Numbered from the stretch's first letter, positions 35,989-45,159 are shown. The stretch is DNA of 64,000 nt from Nitrospirales bacterium (GCA_029261255.1 JAJDBQ010000195.1:1-64000); one strand, 5' to 3'. Numbers and translations are program-made. Notes: a model not told the origin generated them from the sequence alone.

Positions 35989-37584
35989 TCATTCCTCTTT
36001 TTCTATTTTAAAAAGGATCAGATTTTCTAAAAAATCTAAGAGGTGCTGTTGACGCAAGAGAGGGAGTTCTTGGAATCTTTGCCGAGAGTTCTGTCCTTCT
36101 CCTCCATGAGCAAGAATTGCTTCTGTGAGGGTGGAGGCTCTGCCATCATGGAGATAGGGTCCGGTCGAGCCGACTCCCCAGAGTTCTTTGGTCAGCCATA
36201 TGGAGTGACCAGTACCAATTTCATCAATAGGTTCTGCGACGTCAGAACCTAAGTCATGGCGTCTGAGATCGCTATAAAGTCTGATGATTGCTCTCCCTCG
36301 ATGATCTCGTTGGAACGAACCGAGTCGAAATTCACGTCCAGCTTTATCTTGTACGATATTGTCTGGCTGATCCCGGGTCAGATCAAACGAGACTGGAAGA
36401 GTTGGATCAACCAACTCATCAATAGGATGAAGTCCACTGGGAAATATCTCATCTCTGTAGTGAGCATTGACGCTGGGTTCACGAAATATAGGATCCTTAA
36501 TCCTGAGCGAGGGCGTGTGACAGGATGTACATCCAACTTGATGAAAGATACGCTTTCCGCGTCGAATCGATTGTCGATCAAAATCAGACAGAGGTTCAAG
36601 GATTCCCAATCGTGCTAACTCGATTTTTGTGGTTGGACGAGGTTGAGCCGCAAGATAGATGGCAAGAGCCGTCTGATCTCCGATCGTCATTTCATTGGTG
36701 ATTCCGTCAAAATCTCCATCTTCATCTCTTCCGACCAATTCGACGGCTTGCATGCCAAGTTCGTTGTGTGATGCTCCGCGATTGAAATCTCGTAGTGTCG
36801 TATTATGGCCCTTCCACTGGAAGGGTTTAAGGACGAGATCTTCATCGACGCCCTTGATCTGTTCTGTGTGAACTTCGTATCGGCATGGGATTGCGTGCGT
36901 CGGTCGTATGGTAAGAGAACCAAATTCAACTCCCTTTGCCTTCAGGGTTCGTATTTGTGTTTTTTGTGTGCGACAAGCTTGTTGGATCGTGCGGTCACGA
37001 ATGGCGTGAAGTCGTTCAGTCATTTCTTCAGCTAGACGTTGAATGGCTCCAGCACCAAATAGGTGAGGAGTATTCCGTTGAATCATAGTGGCCATAGTAC
37101 CGCTATGAAGTGGGTCTCGATGCACATTTGAATTGATCTGTCCTGCTCCGTCATCAAAGGGTAGATTGTGGCAGGCATTGCAAGATTGAGCATTTGGGCC
37201 GGTTTCCCGTTTTGGTACGTGGTCAGCCCATTCTCCGTAGTTTGAGAGATCTGCCCGCGGTATCCGAGTAAATCGTTGATGCTCTCCGACATTCGCTCCT
37301 ACGCCATCAAGGGTATTGAACGTTGTTTCGAAGAGTTCATCCCCGAGTTCAAAGGCCAGTTCAAAAGCTTGATGATGTTGGCCCGAGAGGATGAGTTCAT
37401 AAAACTCTTGTTGATGAGCATGCTCTGCGTTCGCTTGATCAAGTTGGTTGTAACTGGTGCCATCTGTCTCAGCGCCGAATACCAAGAGGGTTGGTATTGA
37501 AAGAAATAAGATGAAGATTGCAAGTTGTATCAGGAGCGAACTCACTCGTATGTGGCTACCTTGCTTATCGTGTTTTGAAATCAT
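35989..37584 (-). CDS. Di-haem c-type oxidoreductase (DHOR / 'thiol oxidoreductase' family)
   Basis: The 531-residue exported protein has an N-terminal hydrophobic signal (about residues 15-37), then two haem c motifs, CNACH near residue 135 and CTSCH near 351. The region GPYLHDGRASTLTEAILAHGGEG is the typical C-terminal MauG/DHOR signature. The family uses two c haems for periplasmic oxidation chemistry or electron transfer. AGAGGAAC precedes the ATG. It lies 110 bases downstream of the HmuS/CobN-like gene and could supply electrons to it; that is inference. Confidence 0.85.
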   Translation of the reverse strand: MISKHDKQGSHIRVSSLLIQLAIFILFLSIPTLLVFGAETDGTSYNQLDQANAEHAHQQEFYELILSGQHHQAFELAFELGDELFETTFNTLDGVGANVGEHQRFTRIPRADLSNYGEWADHVPKRETGPNAQSCNACHNLPFDDGAGQINSNVHRDPLHSGTMATMIQRNTPHLFGAGAIQRLAEEMTERLHAIRDRTIQQACRTQKTQIRTLKAKGVEFGSLTIRPTHAIPCRYEVHTEQIKGVDEDLVLKPFQWKGHNTTLRDFNRGASHNELGMQAVELVGRDEDGDFDGITNEMTIGDQTALAIYLAAQPRPTTKIELARLGILEPLSDFDRQSIRRGKRIFHQVGCTSCHTPSLRIKDPIFREPSVNAHYRDEIFPSGLHPIDELVDPTLPVSFDLTRDQPDNIVQDKAGREFRLGSFQRDHRGRAIIRLYSDLRRHDLGSDVAEPIDEIGTGHSIWLTKELWGVGSTGPYLHDGRASTLTEAILAHGGEGQNSRQRFQELPLLRQQHLLDFLENLILFKIEKEE

Positions 37585-37694
37585 AAGAAAAGTTCCTCTA
37601 GAAAAGGTTAGTTCTGTCTATAAGGAGTAATGGAAATCATGAGAATGCTACCCGCGCCTTTCTTTCACAAAGAGAGTCACAGGTAGAAGTCTTT

Positions 37695-40600
37695 CTACGT
37701 TGCACTCAGTCTTTCCGGAGACGACCACGTTTTGGTGATGGCTGAAAACTGCTGAGATTCTGAGCGTATAGTAAGTTGATACATGACCCCCGCACCAAAG
37801 AACACAATAATGAGTAATGCCAAGTACCAGGGATCATCGTTTTCTGTGCTCTCCATGGGTTGGACTTTTTCTAACATTTGCCCTTCAACTGTTTGCGTGG
37901 GCTGAGCCACTTCTGTCGGCGATGCCGGCACTTGACTGGATGATGGCTGTGCCACGGCAGGCAGTGCGCCCAGCCCATAGCCTTGAGACAGATTTTCCAG
38001 ATATTCCTTGAATTGTTCATTCGCCGTATAGACATCATGGGCTTTGGCGAGTTCGAGGTAGGTTTGGGCGAGTTCTTCCTTCACAAGATCTGAGGCTTCC
38101 CAATAGCCTTTACGAATGGCTTCAAGCATCCGTTCAGTCATTTGTGCGAGCGCTTCGGGATTATGGGTTTCAAACCATTCCTTCATTTGTAAATCATAGA
38201 TGTCCTTCACATAGACATCGTGAAAGCCTTGCCATTGATCATCGCGGATGCTGTCAGGGTCGACCACTTGCCAACCCCAAAAATTGTTAACGGTATCAAG
38301 GACGGCCAATGTGCCGGAATACCCCTCTTCTTGCATTTCCTCTATCCATTTTGGATGAAAATAACGAGCACGAAGTTCGGTTGCGATAAATTCACTCAGT
38401 GGCGCGACGTTAAGGTTATCCTTATCGCGTAAATCGGAGATGAACATCTCAGGGCTTTCACCATCAAGGTTTCGGACGGCAAGAGAAATTCCTCCGAAAT
38501 ATTGAAACGGATCGTCGCTGGTCATCATGCCATAGAGGTTAGAGGACCGAGAAAACAAGACGGCATCTGTCCCCGATAAGTTCATTGCATAGAGGTCAAT
38601 GTTCGAAAGTTTTTTGCCCCATGTTTTCTCGTCGGATCCGTAAAAATACCCCATACGATCTAAATACATCTTGGCGAGTTTGTCGTCTGTTTCCCAGGTG
38701 TCTGAGGCGAGACTTGCCACCTCAAGTCCGGTGCCATACTCACCGTTCTCATTCGAAAAAAAACGGATCGTCGAGAGTGCGCTGGCTTCATCCTGCGCCA
38801 GCCCTTCATTCAAAAGGTCTTGTTCGATGGATTGCGCATGTTGTGCGATGAAATTATCTTTGCCTTTGAGTTCGACGATTTTTTGAACAGCCTTCGAGAT
38901 GAGCATCATCACGTTTGGAAAGGCATCGCGATAGAGACCAGTTGGTGAAGCAATAACATCAACTCGTGGGCGCTGTAGTTCGCTGTAGGGAATAATTTCA
39001 GTGTCGGTGACTTTGCCTTGTTCATTCCAAACCGGTTTGACACCCATGGCATGGAGGATCTGGGCTTCTAACACTCCGAAATGTCGCATCGTTTCGATTG
39101 ACCAGAGATTAAATGTAACCTTTTCTGGATATCGTCCATGTTTGGCATAGAAGGTCGCGAGCATGTTCTCCATAAGTTCTTTGCCAGCCTCGTACGCGGC
39201 TTTGGTCGGAATCTTTGATGGATCGAATCCGTACAAGTTGCGTCCCGTTGGAAGCGAGTCAGGATTATTAATGGGGCCACCACCGGCTGAGGTTGAAATA
39301 TATTTACCTTCAAGCGCGCCAATGATCGCCTGAATTTCCTGCTGATTTTTCAAATTGGCAAAGTGCGTGCGACCATCGATAAGCAGCGTCCGAAGTTCTG
39401 AATGTGCTTTCTGAGGGATGGCTTGTTGCCTCACAATAAAGGTGTCTACGAGTCGATACTCAATGGTCCTCATCAATGGATCGTCTTGCTCTGTTGTTAG
39501 TCGGGTATTGGGTGAAGTGGTTGATGTAAGCTCTGATGGTGTTTGAAGCAAGTCTGCACCATGGTTTTGTGCGAGTTCCACAAAGCGAGATCCCAGCATT
39601 TGTAGCATGGTGGATGTGAGGTGATGTGGTGCAAATGACTGCCCAAACGAATGAAGGCCCAGGGGCTGATTTTGCTGAGCCATGGCATGGAGATGGTCAT
39701 GTAACTCAGGTAAAAACTCGACAAATTTATTCGAAATATCATCTTCGTTCCATCCAAGGTCTTTGTGGATGTTCTTCTGAATCGTGAGGTCAATAATCTG
39801 TTCTTTCGTGTGAGCTTTGACACTGCCTTGTTCTATCTCGTCATGTTGGTTCATGAGTTCATCGATCTCAGCTAATTCACGATAGAGCCCCGCTTTTCTG
39901 AAGGGTGGAGTCAGATGGCTGATGACCATGGCACGTCCCCGGCGTTTGGTCTGCATGGCTTCACCAACATTATCCACGATGAAAGGATAGATAATCGGAA
40001 TGTCGCTGATTGGTAAGTAGCCGTCATCATACGCTGAGAGTCCGCGTTCTTTGCCTGGAAGCCATTCTTGTGTGCCGTGTGTCCCCAAGTGCACGATAGC
40101 ATCGGCACGGAATTGTTGATGAGTGTACAAATAGGTGGCTAAGTAATTGTGACTCACAGGAGTGTTTTGACTGTGATAAATCTCTTGTTCGCGATCCTTG
40201 TTGTTGCCTCGTGGCGGCTGAGGGAGGATTAACAAGTTCCCCAGTTGGAGGCGGGGAATAATAAACTGCTTCTGACCATCAATTTCATAGACCGTAAAAC
40301 TGTCTTGTGGTTTCCCCCAGCGTGATTCAATTTCTGTCCGAATCGTTTGAGGGAGCGTGTCGTACCAGGCGGTATAGGTTGAGAGTGGAAGAAGTCCTCC
40401 AAGGTTGTGCTCAAGCATTTGGGTATAGGGTTCATTGCGGTAGAAGGGGCGAAGCATTAACGGGATGGATTCGACAAACGTGTCTTCCGTTGCCTGGTTT
40501 ATCTGGTAGCCGGCTTTGATGAGGGCTGCTGAGATGTTTTCTAGACTCTCAGGAATATTCAGGAAGGAGGCACTGGCATTTTTTTCTCCCGGAGGATAGT

Positions 40601-41813
40601 TGTAAAACATGATAGCCACTTGTTTGTCTGGATTGGGCGTATGTTTCAATTTGGCGAGACGAAACACCTTGTTCATGAGCGCCTTCAATTGATAATCGAT
40701 CGAAACGGCCTGTTTTGTTTTTTGAGCAACCGCTGCGACGACCATGGGATCGATTGCCCCCGCGATTTCTGCATAGGTCAAAAAGAAGGGAATCGCCATG
40801 GCCGGAATGCCGGCAGTATCCTCTTCCCATTTCGTTTGATCGCCGTTGGAATAGGGGAGTGCCTGAATAATTGGCACCCCAAGCTTTTCAAATTCTGTTT
40901 TTCTGGCACTGGCCCAATGGAGGATGCGCGTATTGATGATGACATCAGCCACGGTTTCTCCGTCCAGTTGTAGGAGTGGCGTATAGTCGGGGGCCCCTCT
41001 TGGGCTGGCCACGAAATAGAAAGGAATAGCTCGTCCTCCACGTTGTTCTATATGCTGAATAAATTCATCGACAAGATGTGTTTGATTTGAGGCAATGGCT
41101 TCTTTCGTCATGGCGATGCCGACGGTCGCATTCGTCTTGCGGGCATCCGCTCCGATCCACGTCAAGTATTCATCCAATGAGGCGAACACCGTCTGCTCAT
41201 ATTTTGGGTGGTAAATGCCTACTTTTGGGAAAATAATGGGTGGATCAACTGCGCGTTGCCGACTCTGTTCAAAGAAGTTTGCTTCGAGATAGGCTAGCAT
41301 CCGACGGAAGTTTTTTGTTCCGCCATTATCGTAATACTCATACAGACGTGTGCCCTGTTCGTCAGAGACCCCTTGCCGAAGCGCTGTGGGTTTCATGAGT
41401 TTGATAGGAAGAAAGCTTTTATCTTGATGGGTTTTCACGATGTTTGAAAATTTGGCATAGGAGAGCTCGGCTTCGTGGCCGCTCACGGAATCAAAGATTA
41501 CAAATTGATATGGTGCGATAACACTAGACAAGGCGTCTCCATCTTTCAAACTTTCGAGGAGTTTGTAGTCAATGCGGATAGAAGTGTCTTGAGCCAGTTG
41601 CTGTAGTTCCATCAGCTTGGCTTCCGAGACGTGATTGGTCGCCAATATCAACAGTGAATGTTTTGTGTCACTGGATGGATAGAGCTGTGCTCCACGAACA
41701 GTGTTGTTGGTGTCAAAAACGAGGTGTAAGAGTAAAAGACTAAAGAACAGCCCGAGCCAAAATGTACGTCTTGCCACTGAAGTTGTACATGGCGTTGTCT
41801 TAAAATGTTTCAT
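37695..41813 (-). CDS. Exported HmuS/CobN-like chelatase-family protein
   Basis: The 1372-residue protein belongs to the CobN/magnesium-chelatase H family: it has IVHLGTHGTQEWLPGKERGL near residue 575, VDVIASPTGLYRDAFPNV and FGVLEAQILHAMGVKPVWN. Unlike cytoplasmic CobN it starts with a signal peptide (about residues 1-42) and ends with one membrane helix (about 1326-1346) and a short cytoplasmic tail, so the bulk should be periplasmic. No CobS or CobT gene is near. Instead an ExbB-like gene and DUF2149 lie upstream, as in hmu haem loci of Bacteroidota, where HmuS is implicated in removing metal from haem. GGAGGA precedes the ATG. Generic annotation as cobaltochelatase CobN is probably misleading. 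Confidence 0.85.
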   Translation of the reverse strand: MKHFKTTPCTTSVARRTFWLGLFFSLLLLHLVFDTNNTVRGAQLYPSSDTKHSLLILATNHVSEAKLMELQQLAQDTSIRIDYKLLESLKDGDALSSVIAPYQFVIFDSVSGHEAELSYAKFSNIVKTHQDKSFLPIKLMKPTALRQGVSDEQGTRLYEYYDNGGTKNFRRMLAYLEANFFEQSRQRAVDPPIIFPKVGIYHPKYEQTVFASLDEYLTWIGADARKTNATVGIAMTKEAIASNQTHLVDEFIQHIEQRGGRAIPFYFVASPRGAPDYTPLLQLDGETVADVIINTRILHWASARKTEFEKLGVPIIQALPYSNGDQTKWEEDTAGIPAMAIPFFLTYAEIAGAIDPMVVAAVAQKTKQAVSIDYQLKALMNKVFRLAKLKHTPNPDKQVAIMFYNYPPGEKNASASFLNIPESLENISAALIKAGYQINQATEDTFVESIPLMLRPFYRNEPYTQMLEHNLGGLLPLSTYTAWYDTLPQTIRTEIESRWGKPQDSFTVYEIDGQKQFIIPRLQLGNLLILPQPPRGNNKDREQEIYHSQNTPVSHNYLATYLYTHQQFRADAIVHLGTHGTQEWLPGKERGLSAYDDGYLPISDIPIIYPFIVDNVGEAMQTKRRGRAMVISHLTPPFRKAGLYRELAEIDELMNQHDEIEQGSVKAHTKEQIIDLTIQKNIHKDLGWNEDDISNKFVEFLPELHDHLHAMAQQNQPLGLHSFGQSFAPHHLTSTMLQMLGSRFVELAQNHGADLLQTPSELTSTTSPNTRLTTEQDDPLMRTIEYRLVDTFIVRQQAIPQKAHSELRTLLIDGRTHFANLKNQQEIQAIIGALEGKYISTSAGGGPINNPDSLPTGRNLYGFDPSKIPTKAAYEAGKELMENMLATFYAKHGRYPEKVTFNLWSIETMRHFGVLEAQILHAMGVKPVWNEQGKVTDTEIIPYSELQRPRVDVIASPTGLYRDAFPNVMMLISKAVQKIVELKGKDNFIAQHAQSIEQDLLNEGLAQDEASALSTIRFFSNENGEYGTGLEVASLASDTWETDDKLAKMYLDRMGYFYGSDEKTWGKKLSNIDLYAMNLSGTDAVLFSRSSNLYGMMTSDDPFQYFGGISLAVRNLDGESPEMFISDLRDKDNLNVAPLSEFIATELRARYFHPKWIEEMQEEGYSGTLAVLDTVNNFWGWQVVDPDSIRDDQWQGFHDVYVKDIYDLQMKEWFETHNPEALAQMTERMLEAIRKGYWEASDLVKEELAQTYLELAKAHDVYTANEQFKEYLENLSQGYGLGALPAVAQPSSSQVPASPTEVAQPTQTVEGQMLEKVQPMESTENDDPWYLALLIIVFFGAGVMYQLTIRSESQQFSAITKTWSSPERLSAT

Positions 41814-41943
41814 GATCTATATCCTCCGCATGATTCTAGAAAATATGATGACGAGTCCCGTTTGTTGGAAAAAAGTGAAACGTAAAAGTGGAGACATCCG
41901 CGTTTACCACAGAGGTCGTTACTTCTCACGTTTCATGAGTGTC

Positions 41944-42261
41944 TCATTCGCTTTCGTCATCTGGGACATAAATGAGCGAACCATCTTTTAGTCGATACGC
42001 GGTTCCGGCACGACTGCCTTCGCCCTGTCCAATGGTTCCTGTCGTTTTGTGATGTTCGATCTTTTCGCCTTTTTTGGTAATGATTTCCATGGTGTCTTTA
42101 CCTGGATCCTTGATGATGGTCATATCCTCGCTAAAAAATGGATTGAGCGGGTTCTGCGCAATGGCAATTAAGAGGGCCGCAATGATGACTAAGAAGACAT
42201 CAACCATGTTGCCGACAGAGAGAATCGGATTAGTGGATTCATCTTCTTCCAGGAGTTTCAT
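41944..42261 (-). CDS. DUF2149 protein, ExbD-like
   Basis: The 105-residue protein has one N-terminal membrane helix (about residues 18-36) and a small periplasmic domain ending in acidic residues. The helix begins VGNMVDVFLVIIAALLI, which resembles the ExbD helix of this window (VIPLVDVMLVLLVIVL), with the charged Asp in the same place. DUF2149 is usually found beside an ExbB-like protein and a CobN-like protein. Its ATG overlaps the stop of the ExbB-like gene. Confidence 0.85.
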   Translation of the reverse strand: MKLLEEDESTNPILSVGNMVDVFLVIIAALLIAIAQNPLNPFFSEDMTIIKDPGKDTMEIITKKGEKIEHHKTTGTIGQGEGSRAGTAYRLKDGSLIYVPDDESE

Positions 42262-42803
42262 GTGAGGCCTCGAGCTTTTTGAATGTGCTGAATATCAGTG
42301 AGTTCGGAGGCGAGCCACCGTTTCTGTACGGTCGCGAGGCAGAACATAATCGATGCTGCGACCAATCCAAAGATCACTGCCGCGAATGCGACGATTAGAC
42401 TTTCGCTGATTCCTTGTACGTTGCCGTCAGCTAAGGATTTAAGCGCGGGGCCCATAGGAATCATCGTCCCGACGAGTCCTAGCATCGGGGCGATACGGGT
42501 GATGATGCGAGCAGCCTCCAGTTCTTTTAACGCGAGAAGGTCTAAGGCATCAGTTGTGGTGGATGGTTGTTGTTGGAATTGATTGAAGAGACGATACCCT
42601 TTTAGAGTGATCGAATCAGAGCCACCATCCAGTAATGCACGAATGGTCTCTTGGTATTGAGGAAGATATTTTCTGCGTTGAAACCATTGCCCCGAAAAAG
42701 TCCCTAAGGCAAAAAATGCATACACAAAGAGTATTCCGAGAAGAAATAACACAGGAGTCAGGAAGAGATTAGAAACTTGATACATGACGTTTTCTATATG
42801 CAC
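42258..42803 (-). CDS. MotA/TolQ/ExbB-family proton channel protein (HmuU-like)
   Basis: The 181-residue membrane protein has three helices: about residues 15-37, then a pair from 105 to 165 around RIAPMLGLVGTMIPMGPAL and VAFAAVIFGLVAASIMFCLA. These are the ExbB/TolQ core segments. It should form a proton channel with DUF2149 and energise the HmuS/CobN-like protein. The start could be the first ATG or the Met seven residues later. It is the first gene of a coupled trio (ExbB-like, DUF2149, chelatase). Confidence 0.88.
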   Translation of the reverse strand: MHIENVMYQVSNLFLTPVLFLLGILFVYAFFALGTFSGQWFQRRKYLPQYQETIRALLDGGSDSITLKGYRLFNQFQQQPSTTTDALDLLALKELEAARIITRIAPMLGLVGTMIPMGPALKSLADGNVQGISESLIVAFAAVIFGLVAASIMFCLATVQKRWLASELTDIQHIQKARGLT

Positions 42804-43032
42804 GGGTAGAGCCTTTCAGTTGGCGATCAGATTCTTGAACGTGAACGAACTGACCTCGACACAAGATCTACGAAGATCTAGCGTTCCGAAGAGAATCTGA
42901 TTGTGTAGGACACAATGTCGAGCGAGTGTTGACATGAGACCTGATTCATGACAATGCGAGGAGAGACACCAATAGATTCCCTGACGAATCTGCCAATTGC
43001 AGAACGATGAATGGGTTGAGTGTCCTGGAATG

Positions 43033-43338
43033 TCAATGAATCAACAGGATAGGAAGGGGCGGACCACGAATGGGAAAGGTTGGCTGGTGAAATGTCTCAC
43101 AGGACGATTGAGTAGGCGCAGAAAAATGAATGAAGATCCAATTGGGCGTAACGGACGGGAGACATGTTGGTAATCCAACCGATGATTTGACTTGCCAGAA
43201 CCAAGGGCAGGAATGAGAGGAGTCCAGGGTGTCGGGTGTAATTTTGGCGTGGGCGAGTCCAAAGGGAAATGCCAACGAGCTGACAAGGATATACAATCCT
43301 AAGAGAGTGAACGTCAGAATATGAGAGGCTCGTTTCAT
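43033..43338 (-). CDS. Small exported hypothetical protein with an RGPP tail
   Basis: The 101-residue protein has a clear signal peptide (MKRASHILTFTLLGLYILVS to the AHA cleavage site at about residue 30), a short cysteine-containing middle and the ending FPIRGPPLPILLIH. Similar R-G/A-P-P endings occur in small secreted proteins of TonB and metal loci (DUF2946-like), but I cannot assign a family securely. No strong ribosome-binding site is seen. The flanking 42804-43032 and 43339-43554 hold no other gene that I can support. Confidence 0.45.
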   Translation of the reverse strand: MKRASHILTFTLLGLYILVSSLAFPFGLAHAKITPDTLDSSHSCPWFWQVKSSVGLPTCLPSVTPNWIFIHFSAPTQSSCETFHQPTFPIRGPPLPILLIH

Positions 43339-43554
43339 AGAACGTGATTCAGATCAGTGGTTTGGATACGCATTACCAATAGAAAACAACCTAAAGAAGG
43401 TTTATACAAGGACTTCTATGGTTTGGGAATGTTGAAAATCCAGAAGAAGATGTTCAGTATTTGGAATCTGACTGCATCGTTTTAGGCACAATGAACTAAG
43501 GATTCGGCTTGTTGGATCACAGAGTCTTTACGGAATGTCATATCCCTCAACGTG

Positions 43555-44005
43555 TCATATTCCCGGTTTCTCTTTAGTCAGGGTTAACGTTTCGATAGCT
43601 AAATGTTTTTGCTCGAAACGACTGCTATACGTAAATGTGACATATTCGCCATCCGGCATTCCTTGTAGGGTGGCGGTTTCGTTGGTGGATTGAAGTGTCC
43701 GCTCTTTCACGGAACCAAGCTGGTTTCGTATGGCTTGTAAGCCTGCAATCCATTGGTCTTGGGGAGTGCATGCCCTTAACCACGGTGCGCTTGTCTCCCA
43801 GCTTTTGGAATACTTTTTCTCATCAATGAGCTGTAGCCAAGGAGAAGCTGTGTTGTGGGAATTTGTGAGGTGCGTCGAATCTTGGTAGGTGAGAGAGCCT
43901 CGCCCTTTTGAAGTTGCAAGACACTCCGTGAAGCAAGAATCCTCCTAACAATATCAGGATGAGACTAAAGACATGACAGTCGTTGAATCTATAACGTGTC
44001 TTCAT
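43555..44005 (-). pseudogene. DUF4019 lipoprotein-like gene with a frameshift
   Basis: The 5' part (ATG at 44005) encodes MKTRYRFNDCHVFSLILILL followed by GGFLLHGVSC, a lipoprotein-type signal, but this frame stops at 43823. A second - strand frame, open from about 43945 to TGA at 43555, encodes the DUF4019 body: SPWLQLIDEKKYSKSWETSA, DQWIAGLQAIRNQLGSV and GMPDGEYVTFTYSSRFEQKH. The total span is 451 bases, so removing one base would restore a normal protein of about 149 residues. It is either a real frameshift mutation or a sequencing error. The 5' end overlaps the preceding gene by 17 bases. Confidence 0.7.
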
Positions 44006-44480
44006 CCTTGGCCTGTTCATGGTTGCTAGGGTTAATTTCTTGAATGACTAGTTGTCGATTCTCTGATTGGGATTCCCTCAAGACGAAATATCGTTCCATG
44101 AGTCTTAACGCCAGTGGATCGATCGAAGGGGCTTGACAGTGCTCATGGAGGATTTCGTTGACATGACTGAGACAACAGGTCCGAAACCTCCATTTGCGAA
44201 TCGGAAAAATCTCGTAATGATCAGCAGTCAAATTGGACGGAGTGAGGATCGATAGCCGTAAGATAGGATGCCACAGCTGTAAGTGGAGAAAGCCGTGTCT
44301 TGCAAAATATCCATATTTAATATCTTGTCGAGAAAAAATACGTACATGCCAGTCATTAATCCATCCAACGCGACATCGTTCTCGAGGATCATGTGGAGGA
44401 GGGGGCCATTCTGCTTGATAATTTTGAAGAAGCATTTTGATCATCAGGGGCTTTCTTTTTCTTTCTGAACGACGGCTCAT
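43989..44480 (-). CDS. Hypothetical protein in the iron operon
   Basis: I do not recognise this protein of about 163 residues. It is basic and rich in His, Arg and Trp, with CRVGWINDWHVRIFSRQDIK, GYFARHGFLHLQLWHP and a central CC pair (FRTCCLSHVNEILHEHC). No signal or membrane helix is visible. I set the start at ATG 44480; the first in-frame ATG (44501) is inside a 14-base-pair hairpin. It lies between the PepSY gene and the DUF4019 gene on the same strand. Confidence 0.5.
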   Translation of the reverse strand: MSRRSERKRKPLMIKMLLQNYQAEWPPPPHDPRERCRVGWINDWHVRIFSRQDIKYGYFARHGFLHLQLWHPILRLSILTPSNLTADHYEIFPIRKWRFRTCCLSHVNEILHEHCQAPSIDPLALRLMERYFVLRESQSENRQLVIQEINPSNHEQAKDEDTL

Positions 44481-44485
44481 GTTGG

Positions 44486-44522
44486 CCATCTCTCTCATCA
44501 TGAAACTAGATGAGAGAGATGG
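44486..44522 (-). repeat. Perfect 14-bp hairpin between PepSY and the next gene
   Basis: Bases 44486-44499 and 44509-44522 are exact reverse complements with a nine-base loop. The 3' arm on the - strand holds GAGAGAGATGG, the likely ribosome-binding region for the downstream gene. No T-run follows, so translation control or mRNA processing fits better than termination. Confidence 0.6.
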
Positions 44523-44537
44523 GATTCTTTCTAGGCA

Positions 44538-45014
44538 TCAGTCGATGAGGTTATGGTTTTTTTGTGACTGGTTTTTCTGTTGAGGTGTCTTTTTTTGTGC
44601 TGGATCTACGATCTGCTCAGATTTAGTATCTGATGCGCCAGTCTGAATCGCCTTGCCTGTTTGTTCTTCTGTGTCTTTCTGGGCATGAAGACCAATCAGT
44701 TCACCGCGCTCTCCATCCACGTGGACTTCATGAAGTGCCCCATCCGCACTGACAATTTCCACTTCCCACATGAGGGGACCATGTTCTTTCTCGAGTTCAG
44801 CTTTGAGCACAGTCCCAGGTTGTGCTTTTGAAGCCGTTAGTATCGCCTGTTTTATTGTAATTTTGGCCTGTTGGGCCATCGACGCTTTGACTGCATGGAC
44901 ATCCTTCGCGGCCGAATCTGCAGAGGCAATGCCTAAGGCAATAATCAACGTTCCAAAAATTCCTATGAGGGAAATAACTAAATGTTGGCACTGACGATTC
45001 AATACGTGGTGCAT
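44538..45014 (-). CDS. PepSY-domain exported protein
   Basis: From ATG at 45014 (AAGGGG upstream) the 158-residue protein has a signal segment (LVISLIGIFGTLIIALGIAS) and a PepSY domain: KITIKQAILTASKAQPGTVL, then MWEVEIVSADGALHEVHVDG and GERGELIG. The C-terminus is Gln- and Lys-rich. PepSY proteins are periplasmic and occur often in iron loci. An upstream in-frame start at 45095 has no ribosome-binding site and is unlikely. Confidence 0.8.
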   Translation of the reverse strand: MHHVLNRQCQHLVISLIGIFGTLIIALGIASADSAAKDVHAVKASMAQQAKITIKQAILTASKAQPGTVLKAELEKEHGPLMWEVEIVSADGALHEVHVDGERGELIGLHAQKDTEEQTGKAIQTGASDTKSEQIVDPAQKKTPQQKNQSQKNHNLID

Positions 45015-45159
45015 GGTGAAACCCCTTGTGGTGAAAAATGAGTAATAGGGTGCGGCGAAACATGGTGCGGATGGATACATTAAAATTCCATACATCGTAG
45101 GTTAGAGTTCGGTGTGGTAAATACCTTGATCAAATGGGGAGTGATCTCCTGGGCGCTGT

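Noticed and set aside
37695-41813. Reading the large protein as the cobaltochelatase CobN of cobalamin synthesis
   Set aside because: It has a signal peptide and a C-terminal membrane anchor, no CobS/CobT or other cob genes nearby, and neighbours typical of HmuS loci.
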